Below, piece after piece: positions 1-5,184 of a stretch of 5,467 nucleotides of DNA. The DNA is taken from contig SBBD01000062.1 in assembly GCA_005239845.1 (NCBI GenBank), forward strand, positions 1 through 5,467. The letters run 5' to 3'. The notes beneath the pieces were generated by a model, which saw only the letters and a program-made list of their open reading frames with translations, searched no databases and had not been told where the DNA came from. Each line of letters opens with the position of its first letter. Position 1 is the stretch's first letter. The position numbers and the translations under genes were made by a program. Source of the DNA: an archaeon. Its GTDB lineage: Archaea > Micrarchaeota > Micrarchaeia > Norongarragalinales > SBBD01.

Positions 1-141
1 CCTTCCCCGTCTCCCACTTCAACGCCAACTCCCGTTCCCCTCGACTTAAATGCTTCGAACGACACCAACCTCACGAATTCCACTTTCACTCTCAACTCCA
101 GTTCCTCCAACGCGACTCCTGCTTCCAACACGCCGAGCTGA
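1..141 (+). CDS. C-terminal end of a probable secreted or surface protein, Pro/Thr/Ser/Asn-rich (5' partial)
   Basis: Frame 1 is open from the window edge to a TGA at 139-141, giving 46 residues. The first part is a Pro/Ser/Thr repeat of the PSPTSTPTP kind, typical of a wall-spanning or glycosylated linker. The rest is Asn/Ser/Thr-rich. It holds six N-X-S/T sequons (NAS, NDT, NLT, NST, NSS, NAT) within about 30 residues and ends in NTPS. No hydrophobic anchor follows, so any membrane anchor would have to lie upstream. The catalytic or binding part is outside the window, so the function is unknown. The surface location is inferred from composition and from the neighbouring N-glycan-initiating enzyme 69 bp downstream on the same strand. 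Codons are C-ending like those of the next gene, which supports a real coding frame. Confidence 0.75.
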   Translation, partial: PSPSPTSTPTPVPLDLNASNDTNLTNSTFTLNSSSSNATPASNTPS

Positions 142-210
142 TTTCCACATGCTTTTCCCTCTACTGCTCCTCCGTCCGTTGAACCGTCGTCCCTGCAATA
201 CGGCCAGTTG

Positions 211-1200
211 ATGCCTGATATGGTGCTCCCTTCGCTCAACGAAATCATCCTGCTCTCTTTTCTCGTCGCGTTCCTCGCCGCCTTTTCCGCGACGCCATTC
301 ATCATCCGCAATTCCAAGCGCGTCGGCCTCGCGGGAAAAGACCAGAACAAGCTCTCCAAGCCTCTCGTTCCCGAAATGGGCGGCATCGCCATCGTCTTCG
401 GCCTGAGTTTAGGTCTTTTGTCCTCCATCGCGTTCGGCTACAACTCGCTTCCGTTCGAAAAAATCGTGGTGCTTTTAGGTGCCCTCGCCACCATTCTCCT
501 CATGGGCCTCATCGGTACCATCGATGACCTCTACGCCTTGAAACGCCGCGTGAAAGCCCCCTTGCCCTTCCTTTCCGCTATTCCCTTGAGTGCCGTGCGC
601 GCGGGCACGCGCGTCATGAACCTTCCCTTTCTGGGCTCCGTCAACTTCGGCTCCTGGTATCCCTTGCTCGTGGTTCCTTTAGGCGTTGGAGGCGCCTCCA
701 ACGCCTTCAACATGCTGGCGGGCTTGAATGGCTTGGAAGCTGGCATGGGCATCGTGATGGCCCTGGCCATTGCGCTGGCCGCCTTTTCTTCGAACGCCGT
801 GGAAGCCCTCTTGGTTGCCGTGAGTTTGCTGGGTGCCTTGCTCGCCTTTTTCTACTACAACCGCTACCCGGCACGCGTTTTTCCCGGCGATGTCGGCACT
901 TACACCATCGGGGCCACGATCGCGTGCGCCGTCATCATCGGCAACCTGGAACTGCTGGGTTTCCTCCTCTTTCTCCCCTATTTCTTGGAGCTCATTTTCA
1001 AGCTCAAGTCCCGCTTTCTCGCCCAGAGCTTCGGAATTCCGCAAAAGGACGGCACGTTGAAGCCTCCCGAGAGAAAGAACTCGCTCACGCACCACGTGAT
1101 GGCCTTGCGTCCCCTCAAGGAATACCAGGTCGTGGCGCTCCTGCTGCTCCTCGAATCCATGGTTGCCATTTTCGCCCTCTGGTTCACGGTCTACTCGTAA
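211..1200 (+). CDS. UDP-GlcNAc:dolichyl-phosphate GlcNAc-1-phosphate transferase, Alg7/DPAGT1/AglH-like (GT4/MraY superfamily)
   Basis: This is a polytopic membrane enzyme of 329 residues. The family moves a HexNAc-1-phosphate (usually GlcNAc-1-P) from UDP-sugar to dolichyl phosphate on the cytoplasmic face, the first membrane step of archaeal N-glycan assembly. About ten hydrophobic segments are visible, the usual number for the family. Family motifs appear in order: PEMGGI (about residues 54-59), the acidic IDD (104-106) followed by LKRR, NAFNMLAGLNGLE (164-176), YNRYPARVFPGDVGT (217-230), and a late basic loop with KDGTLKPP and LTHHVM (279-298). NMLAGLNGLE and VFPGDVG are the eukaryotic/archaeal form. 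MraY/WecA enzymes instead have a DGLDGL-type motif. ATG 211 was chosen over TTG 208; ATG 220 is also possible. No Shine-Dalgarno site precedes it. The exact sugar cannot be read from the sequence. Confidence 0.9.
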   Translation: MPDMVLPSLNEIILLSFLVAFLAAFSATPFIIRNSKRVGLAGKDQNKLSKPLVPEMGGIAIVFGLSLGLLSSIAFGYNSLPFEKIVVLLGALATILLMGLIGTIDDLYALKRRVKAPLPFLSAIPLSAVRAGTRVMNLPFLGSVNFGSWYPLLVVPLGVGGASNAFNMLAGLNGLEAGMGIVMALAIALAAFSSNAVEALLVAVSLLGALLAFFYYNRYPARVFPGDVGTYTIGATIACAVIIGNLELLGFLLFLPYFLELIFKLKSRFLAQSFGIPQKDGTLKPPERKNSLTHHVMALRPLKEYQVVALLLLLESMVAIFALWFTVYS

Positions 1201-1220
1201 ATCGTTTTTTCGCCTTTATA
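1201..1220 (+). terminator. Possible T-run transcription terminator after the GT4 gene
   Basis: Directly after the TAA stop lies a run of six T (1204-1209), then CGCCTTTATAG. Archaeal RNA polymerase terminates at short T-tracts without needing a hairpin, so this is a plausible end for the upstream transcript. The rest of the spacer up to 1386 is pyrimidine-rich. I see no gene in it, and no RNA motif or repeat. Confidence 0.35.
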
Positions 1221-1352
1221 GTTCTTCCAACCCCTTAAAAAAATCCATCATTTTCTTCCCCTCGTTTTCGCCCTACAAGCAACTTCGCTATTCCACTCCT
1301 TCCCTTTTCCGTCCCCCTCTCTAAAAACGACTTCCTCTTCCGGTTTCCCCAT

Positions 1353-1366
1353 TTACTTAAAAACAT
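1353..1366 (+). promoter_or_regulatory. Probable TATA-box promoter of argS (leaderless mRNA)
   Basis: The AT-rich element TTACTTAAAAACAT is centred about 28 nt before the ATG of argS at 1387. Archaeal TATA boxes sit about 25-28 nt before the transcription start, so the mRNA would begin at or next to the start codon. No purine-rich Shine-Dalgarno sequence is present between the element and the ATG, which fits leaderless initiation. The upstream BRE position is not convincing (CCCCATT), so the call rests on position and AT content. Confidence 0.45.
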
Positions 1367-1386
1367 AGTTTGCCTAACGTCTTGTC

Positions 1387-3144
1387 ATGTCCTACGTCTT
1401 CGATGAAGCCAAACAGGAAGCCGCTCAACTCGTTCTGGATGCGCTTTCTTCCCAAGGTCTCCGGCTGAAGGATGCTCGCCTTGTTCCCACAAAGGACGCG
1501 CAGCACGGGTCCCTCGCCAGCTCCGCTTGTTTTGGGGCGGCCAAACAGCTAAAGACAACCCCTCCACTGCTCGCGGAAAAACTAGCCTCCAAAATTTCCC
1601 TCTCCCAAAGCCGCTATTTTGCCTCCGTGACCGCCATGAATGGCTACCTCAACTTCACGTACTCCCAGCAATTCTATTACGAAACGCTCTCCCAAATCGC
1701 GTCCTCCTCCGAAAAGCCCACTCCAACCAAATCCCCTTCTTCCTATGCCCCGTACGGCTCGAACGCCTCAGGAAAAGGAAAAACCATTGTGTTGGAGTAT
1801 TCGCAGCCCAACGTCGGCAAGCCCATGCACGTCGGGCATATTCGTTCCACGATCATCGGGGACTGTTTCCGCCGCTTGTACGCGTTCAACGGCTGGAAAG
1901 CCGTAAGCATGAACTACCTCGGAGACTCTGGCATGCAGGTCGCCAAGCTCCTCTTAGCCATAGAACTGTTCCAGGACATGCCCGAGCCGAAAAACGAGAA
2001 AATCATGCTCGAGTACTACGTGAAAATCCACCAGAAGATAGCGGAAGACCCGGAACTCGAGAAGAAGGCACGGCAACTACTTGAAAAAATCGAAGTAGGC
2101 GACCCGGCCACCCTTAAGAACGTACGATATATTCGAGAAAAAAGCTACCAGGCCTTCCAGCGCAACTATGACTTGCTGGGGGTTTCGTTCGATGAAGTCA
2201 TCGGGGAGAGCGCGTTCATTGAAGATTCGAAAAAAGTGGTGCAGGAAGCCGTAAAAAGAGGAATTGCCTCGAAGGAGAAAACCGGGGAAACCCTTGCAAA
2301 ACTCGAGCCCCAGCTTCCCAACACCGTGCTCTTGCGCTCGAACGGCACCACGCTCTACCTGACGAGGGACGTGTCGCTTGCCGAATACAAGCACCAAAAA
2401 TACCGTTTCGAAAAGAGCGTCGTCTTTACGGCCGCCGAGCAGAACCTGCATTTCCGACAGCTCCTCCGCCTCCTCGAACTCTTCGGCAAGCCTTACGCTT
2501 CAACGTACCACCACGTCGGGTTTGGCACCATCGACTTGCCGAGCGGGAAAATGTCCACAAGGAAGGGCAACGTCGTGTTTTTAGAGGACGTGCTGAACGA
2601 GGCCATCGGGTTTGCCTTGAAGGAAGTGCAGTCTCGGCAGCAAGCGTACGCGCCAGAAACCCAGCAAGAAATCGCGCGTTCCGTCGGAATAGCGGCCTTG
2701 AAGTATTCCGTGCTCCGCATCCAAATGGAGAAGAACATCGTCTTCGTTCCCGAGGAGGCCGTAAAATTCGACGGAAACACGGCGTCGTACCTGCAATACA
2801 TGGCCGTAAGGGCAAAAAACGTTTTCAGGAAAGGAAAAATAAGCCAACTTCCGTCCCTTCCTACTTCGTACGCTTTCAACTCCAAGGAGCAGGAACTGGT
2901 TTCCCTTCTTTCTTTCTATCCTTCCGTGGTTTCCTCTTCAGCTAACTCGTTTTCTCCGCAGGCCTTGTGCGACTACGCCTTCAAGCTGGCCACGTGCTTC
3001 TCCTCTTTTTACGACGCCTGTCCCGTATTGAAGGCGGAGACGGATGAAGCGAAAGCGGCAAGACTACACCTCGTCAAAAGCACGCAAGGGGTTCTCGAGT
3101 CCGCCTTAGGCCTTTTGGGAATCCAAGTGCCCGAACGCATGTGA
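1387..3144 (+). CDS. argS: Arginyl-tRNA synthetase (class I)
   Basis: This enzyme charges tRNA-Arg with arginine using ATP in the cytoplasm. The 585-residue product has every expected part. An N-terminal Add1-type tRNA-binding domain (about 1-105) includes DAQHGSLASSACFGAAK. A Ser/Pro/Lys-rich linker follows (about 105-131). The Rossmann catalytic core carries the HIGH motif as HVGH (148-151, in PNVGKPMHVGHIRST), then LGDSGMQ (178-184) and TRDVSLAEY (326-334). The KMSKS loop is KMSTRKGN (388-395). The DALR anticodon-binding domain starts near FDGNTASYLQYMAVRAK (461-477) and ends in the canonical LLGIQVPERM. Length is normal and I see no frameshift. ATG 1387 is the first in-frame start, with a TATA-like element about 28 nt upstream. 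It converges on the minus-strand alba side. It appears to be a stand-alone transcription unit unrelated to the glycosylation gene. Confidence 0.98.
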   Translation: MSYVFDEAKQEAAQLVLDALSSQGLRLKDARLVPTKDAQHGSLASSACFGAAKQLKTTPPLLAEKLASKISLSQSRYFASVTAMNGYLNFTYSQQFYYETLSQIASSSEKPTPTKSPSSYAPYGSNASGKGKTIVLEYSQPNVGKPMHVGHIRSTIIGDCFRRLYAFNGWKAVSMNYLGDSGMQVAKLLLAIELFQDMPEPKNEKIMLEYYVKIHQKIAEDPELEKKARQLLEKIEVGDPATLKNVRYIREKSYQAFQRNYDLLGVSFDEVIGESAFIEDSKKVVQEAVKRGIASKEKTGETLAKLEPQLPNTVLLRSNGTTLYLTRDVSLAEYKHQKYRFEKSVVFTAAEQNLHFRQLLRLLELFGKPYASTYHHVGFGTIDLPSGKMSTRKGNVVFLEDVLNEAIGFALKEVQSRQQAYAPETQQEIARSVGIAALKYSVLRIQMEKNIVFVPEEAVKFDGNTASYLQYMAVRAKNVFRKGKISQLPSLPTSYAFNSKEQELVSLLSFYPSVVSSSANSFSPQALCDYAFKLATCFSSFYDACPVLKAETDEAKAARLHLVKSTQGVLESALGLLGIQVPERM

Positions 3145-3203
3145 GGTTAGTGAAGCACCGCCCAACGCCTTTTGGGCCCATTCCTTGGTAGAAAACACGT
3201 GCT

Positions 3204-3578
3204 TTACCCTCGTCTTCGGGGAGCGCGTTGCCCTTCTTCCGTTGTTGCCTGTGGCCAGACGCCTCCCAGCCGCAAGCCAACGAGTTGCAGTCCCACACTT
3301 GCCGCCCTTAGCGGGTTCCAGCTCCGTCGGAGTTGAGGCCTTAGCCCCAAACGGTCCACGGTCAGGAACCGGTTTCCTTGAAATTGGTCCGTTGGAAGCT
3401 GCGTTTCTGAGACATGGAATCCGAACCTGCCGTCTTTTCTGCGCACCGCCACGTGGTCTTCCCCCTCCATTCGTATTATGGGGTGGCTGGCGTGAACGAG
3501 CTCGAATCGCGTTTGCTTGCCTCCCACTCTTTTTAGCGCCTCTTCCAGTGCCGTCCGAGGCACGCTGTGAAACACCAT
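3204..3578 (-). CDS. Hypothetical protein, 124 residues, directly downstream of alba
   Basis: I do not recognise this product. An ATG at 3578 lies 5 nt after the alba stop, and a GTGA that could act as a weak Shine-Dalgarno site overlaps that stop, so it could be translated from the alba mRNA. The first 60-70 residues look protein-like: an amphipathic stretch (TALEEALKRVG) followed by alternating hydrophobic residues in RFELVHASHPIIRME, HVAVRRKDG and RFGFHVS, as in short beta strands. The C-terminal half is Arg/Gly/Leu-rich, ends in RAPRRRG, and is less convincing. There are no membrane spans, no signal peptide and no metal-site cysteines. Caution: the same frame is also open through all of alba as a shadow, and another minus frame here is stop-free, so open length alone proves little. 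Alternatives are a shorter or frameshifted gene, or a noncoding alba 3' region. Confidence 0.4.
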   Translation of the reverse strand: MVFHSVPRTALEEALKRVGGKQTRFELVHASHPIIRMEGEDHVAVRRKDGRFGFHVSETQLPTDQFQGNRFLTVDRLGLRPQLRRSWNPLRAASVGLQLVGLRLGGVWPQATTEEGQRAPRRRG

Positions 3579-3583
3579 GCCCG

Positions 3584-3958
3584 TCACTTGGTGACCACGA
3601 TGTCGATGCTGCTCACTTTCGTGTTCCTTCCCTCCTCCGAGGTAAGCTCTTCCGTGCCGAGCTCGACGTGCTTGATTTGCAGGGAAGAAACGAAGCGGTG
3701 CTTGACGATCTGGCTGATGTCCACGGCTTTCGTGATGGACTTTCCTCTCGCCCGAATATGGATTTCCGGCAAGCCTTGGTTGAACTGCGTCACGACAGCC
3801 AAGACGTAGGCCATCGTGTCCTTCTTTCCCACCAGAATCACGTTGCGTTCCTTGGGCGCGTGCGGAGTTGCGGGTTCCCTGTTGCCGCCTTGTCCCTGGC
3901 GATGCTGGCCGGGTTCCTTGCTCTCTTGGCGTTGGGGTTGCGGTACTGGTTGTTCCAT
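3584..3958 (-). CDS. alba: Alba (Sac10b-family) DNA/RNA-binding chromatin protein with N-terminal extension
   Basis: Alba is an abundant dimeric nucleic-acid-binding protein that coats archaeal DNA and also binds RNA. Of 124 residues, about 38-124 form the Alba fold. NVILVGKKDTMAYVLA (39-54) contains the DNA-contacting lysine pair K45/K46, equivalent to the acetylation-regulated K16/K17 of Sso10b. QGLPEIHIRARGKSITKAVD (61-80) and SLQIKHVELGTEEL with SSIDIVV complete the domain. Ahead of it lie about 37 residues rich in Gln, Pro, Gly and charged residues (such as QPQRQESKEPGQHRQGQGGN), where most Alba proteins have about 10 or fewer. The start is well fixed: a GAGGTG Shine-Dalgarno site 7 nt upstream and a TATA box further up, with no other Met before residue 49. 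The tail is therefore genuinely encoded. It follows rpl11 with its own promoter and is convergent with argS. Confidence 0.96.
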   Translation of the reverse strand: MEQPVPQPQRQESKEPGQHRQGQGGNREPATPHAPKERNVILVGKKDTMAYVLAVVTQFNQGLPEIHIRARGKSITKAVDISQIVKHRFVSSLQIKHVELGTEELTSEEGRNTKVSSIDIVVTK

Positions 3959-3964
3959 GCGAAT

Positions 3965-3971
3965 CCACCTC
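3965..3971 (-). promoter_or_regulatory. Shine-Dalgarno site of alba
   Basis: On the minus strand GAGGTGG lies 6-7 nt before the alba ATG at 3958 and is complementary to the archaeal 16S 3' end (anti-SD CACCTCC). It fixes the long form of Alba, including its N-terminal tail, as the translated product. Confidence 0.8.
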
Positions 3972-4009
3972 GTTGGAGTTGTTGTTGCAAAAAACCTTGG
4001 GTGACTTCG

Positions 4010-4024
4010 TTATATAATTTTTCG
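4010..4024 (-). promoter_or_regulatory. BRE/TATA promoter of alba
   Basis: The minus strand reads CGAAAAA followed by TTATATAA (4017-4010), a near-ideal archaeal BRE plus TATA box. Transcription would start about 25 nt downstream near 3986-3990, giving a leader of about 30 nt that contains the Shine-Dalgarno site. A run of six T on the minus strand (3994-3989) sits at the expected start region and could also end transcripts arriving from rpl11. Confidence 0.75.
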
Positions 4025-4065
4025 CCGTTGGAGAAAAGGGTTTTCCTGGCGCGTTTTTTCCTTCT

Positions 4066-4557
4066 CTACTTGATTTTTTCGTCGTAGGCTCCTTCCTGCA
4101 CGGCTTTCAACGCTTCTTTAGGGTCTTTTCCGTCCACGGTGACGCCCATGCTCTTGCACGTGCCGATGACTTCCTTGACGGAGCCCTTCAAATCCTTGGC
4201 AAGGCTCGAGTCCTTTTTCGCCTTGGCTATGCCTACCACTTGCTCGAAAGACACGTTGCCCAGAATCCGTTTTCCTTTTGCGCCAGGCTCTTCCTTCACG
4301 TTCTCCTTGATGCCCAGCTCCTTTTTGATGAGGGCGGAAACGGGGGGAGTCCCCACGTCGACTTCAAACGTCTTCGAGTCCGTGTCCACGATGACCTTCA
4401 CGGGGACGGAAATGCCCTTGAACGCGACCGTCTTCTGGTTGATGAGGGCAATCACTTGTCCGATGTTGACCTTCGCGGCCCCGAGCGCGGGCCCCAAGGG
4501 AGGGCCTGCCGTGGCGTTGCCTCCTTCCACGAGCGCCGGAATCGTCGTCTTTCCCAT
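4066..4557 (-). CDS. rpl11: Large-subunit ribosomal protein L11 (uL11)
   Basis: L11 binds the GTPase-associated region of 23S rRNA at the base of the ribosomal stalk. The 163-residue product has the usual archaeal length. Its N-terminal domain carries the signature GGNATAGPPLGPALG (12-26) followed by KVNIGQVIALINQKT (29-43). The C-terminal rRNA-binding domain begins near TPPVSALIKKELG (70-82) and includes VSFEQVVGIAKAKK and IGTCKSMGVTVDGKDP, then the archaeal tail with KEALKAVQEGAYDE. ATG 4557 gives the conserved MGKTTIPALVEGG start. The sequence before it (GGGATGA) is only a fair Shine-Dalgarno match, and an out-of-frame ATG lies at 4564. The gene lies 116 bp after spt5 with no good TATA box between, so co-transcription is likely. 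The usual followers rpl1, rpl10 and rpl12 are absent. Confidence 0.98.
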   Translation of the reverse strand: MGKTTIPALVEGGNATAGPPLGPALGAAKVNIGQVIALINQKTVAFKGISVPVKVIVDTDSKTFEVDVGTPPVSALIKKELGIKENVKEEPGAKGKRILGNVSFEQVVGIAKAKKDSSLAKDLKGSVKEVIGTCKSMGVTVDGKDPKEALKAVQEGAYDEKIK

Positions 4558-4566
4558 GGTTCATCC

Positions 4567-4677
4567 CTACCCAAAATTTTTTACTTTTGGATTGCTTTCC
4601 CCGTTTTCTTTTTCGATGTTGAATGGAGTTAACCGTTTTCGTTGGTTGATTGGTTTTCGTTGCTCTTGTCTTTTCAC
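4567..4677 (-). CDS. Possible 36-codon small ORF overlapping the spt5 stop (uncertain)
   Basis: A GTG at 4677 overlaps the spt5 stop codon in a GTGA arrangement, and the frame runs 36 codons to a TAG at 4567-4569, 9 nt before the rpl11 ATG. The product would be hydrophilic and basic at the start (VKRQEQRKPINQRKRL) and acidic in the middle. The exact fit between spt5 and rpl11 suggests translational coupling. However, its codons end mostly in A/T, unlike the G/C-ending neighbours, and it resembles the purine-rich spacers elsewhere on this strand. I consider chance more likely than a real gene. Confidence 0.18.
   Translation of the reverse strand: MKRQEQRKPINQRKRLTPFNIEKENGESNPKVKNFG
4635..4662 (-). 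repeat. Short direct repeat in the spt5-rpl11 spacer
   Basis: The 10-mer CAACGAAAAC occurs twice on the minus strand (4662-4653 and 4644-4635), offset by 18 nt. It lies in the leader between spt5 and rpl11. Its function is unknown, and in an A-rich spacer it may be chance. Confidence 0.4.
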
Positions 4678-5108
4678 TGTTGGATTACCTTGATGGTGTT
4701 CAGCTTGATGGTGACGGGGATGGGCACGGCCACTTCCACGAGCTCCACGATGACTTCCTCCTTCTCCCGGAAGATGCGCACCACTTTCGCCTTTTCTCCC
4801 TTGAACGGCCCGGAAGTGATTTCCACCATGTCTCCCTCCGACAGCGTGATTTCCTGGGGCTTGCTTTCCAGCATGTCCTTCAAGTCCTCAATCCGCATGG
4901 GGTTCTGGAGGATGCCCTTGACGTGCGGAACGTTCGTGATGAGCCGCTTGGCCTCCACTTCGTTGTCCGCTTCCGCAATAAGATAGCCCTTCAAGTAGGG
5001 GGATACGACGATGCTCTGCACGGGGATTTTCGTCTTCTTGGCCTTCTCGTGCAGCAAGTCCGCTACGATGTTTTCTTGGCCTGCCGTCACCCGGAATGCA
5101 AACAGCAT
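4674..5108 (-). CDS. spt5: Transcription elongation factor Spt5 (NusG family, archaeal NGN-KOW)
   Basis: Spt5 binds the RNA polymerase clamp, normally with Spt4, and promotes processivity. The 144-residue product matches the archaeal length. The NGN domain (about 1-82) begins LFAFRVTAGQENIVADLL and includes SPYLKGYLIAEA and the VPHVKGIL segment. A single KOW domain (about 88-122) contains EGDMVEITSGPFKGEKAKVV. The end, VAVPIPVTIKLNTIKVI, is also typical. A TTG 30 nt further upstream would add ten residues, but ATG 5108 was chosen because the NGN domain starts right there and GGGAG lies 7 nt before it. The gene sits between secE and rpl11, the classic archaeal order. It lies 76 nt after the secE stop, and I see no separate promoter. 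Confidence 0.97.
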   Translation of the reverse strand: MLFAFRVTAGQENIVADLLHEKAKKTKIPVQSIVVSPYLKGYLIAEADNEVEAKRLITNVPHVKGILQNPMRIEDLKDMLESKPQEITLSEGDMVEITSGPFKGEKAKVVRIFREKEEVIVELVEVAVPIPVTIKLNTIKVIQQ

Positions 5109-5115
5109 GGTTTTT

Positions 5116-5120
5116 CTCCC
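5116..5120 (-). promoter_or_regulatory. Shine-Dalgarno site of spt5
   Basis: On the minus strand GGGAG lies 7 nt before ATG 5108, within a purine-rich leader that also holds GGAG at 5127-5124. It supports the 144-residue start over the upstream TTG at 5138. Confidence 0.6.
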
Positions 5121-5184
5121 TTTCTCCAAAATCCTCAATACTTCCCCAAAACGACTTTCTTTCCCTTTTCTCTTTTCCGTCCTT

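Noticed and set aside
3074..3298. 74-codon minus-strand ORF (starts VWDCNSLACGW)
   Set aside because: It starts just after in-frame stops, overlaps 71 bp of the argS 3' end, has no Shine-Dalgarno site and no recognisable domain. Its high G/C third positions are noted but not enough to call it.
3414..3433. tRNA T-arm-like sequence on the minus strand (GGCAGGTTCGGATTCC)
   Set aside because: The loop has G where tRNA needs A58, and no matching acceptor, anticodon or D arm lies at the right distance.
3145..3440. RNase P RNA or SRP (7S) RNA between argS and alba
   Set aside because: I looked on both strands for the conserved RNase P elements (GAGGAAAGTCC-like and ACAGAA-like) and the SRP helix 8 element (GGAAGG-AGCA-like) and found none. 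Only short, unremarkable hairpins are present.
3106..3612. Long stop-free minus-strand frame, about 165 codons, overlapping the end of argS
   Set aside because: It contains no ATG, GTG or TTG until near its end, is heavily Arg/Gly-rich, and would run into argS. It was kept only as a possible frameshift continuation in the finding on this region.
3185..4087. 300-codon + strand open frame across alba and the 3' flank
   Set aside because: It lies antisense to the certain alba gene and half of it is the alba shadow. Its product is an odd Leu/Pro/Arg/Cys mix with no family motif, and stop-poor GC-rich DNA explains the length.
4364..4564. 66-codon minus ORF from an ATG 7 nt before the rpl11 start
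   Set aside because: It is an out-of-frame shadow inside rpl11, whose own product is unmistakable L11.
5109..5138. Ten-residue longer Spt5 start at TTG 5138
   Set aside because: ATG 5108 has a GGGAG at 7 nt and coincides with the conserved start of the NGN domain, so the TTG is probably only an open upstream codon.
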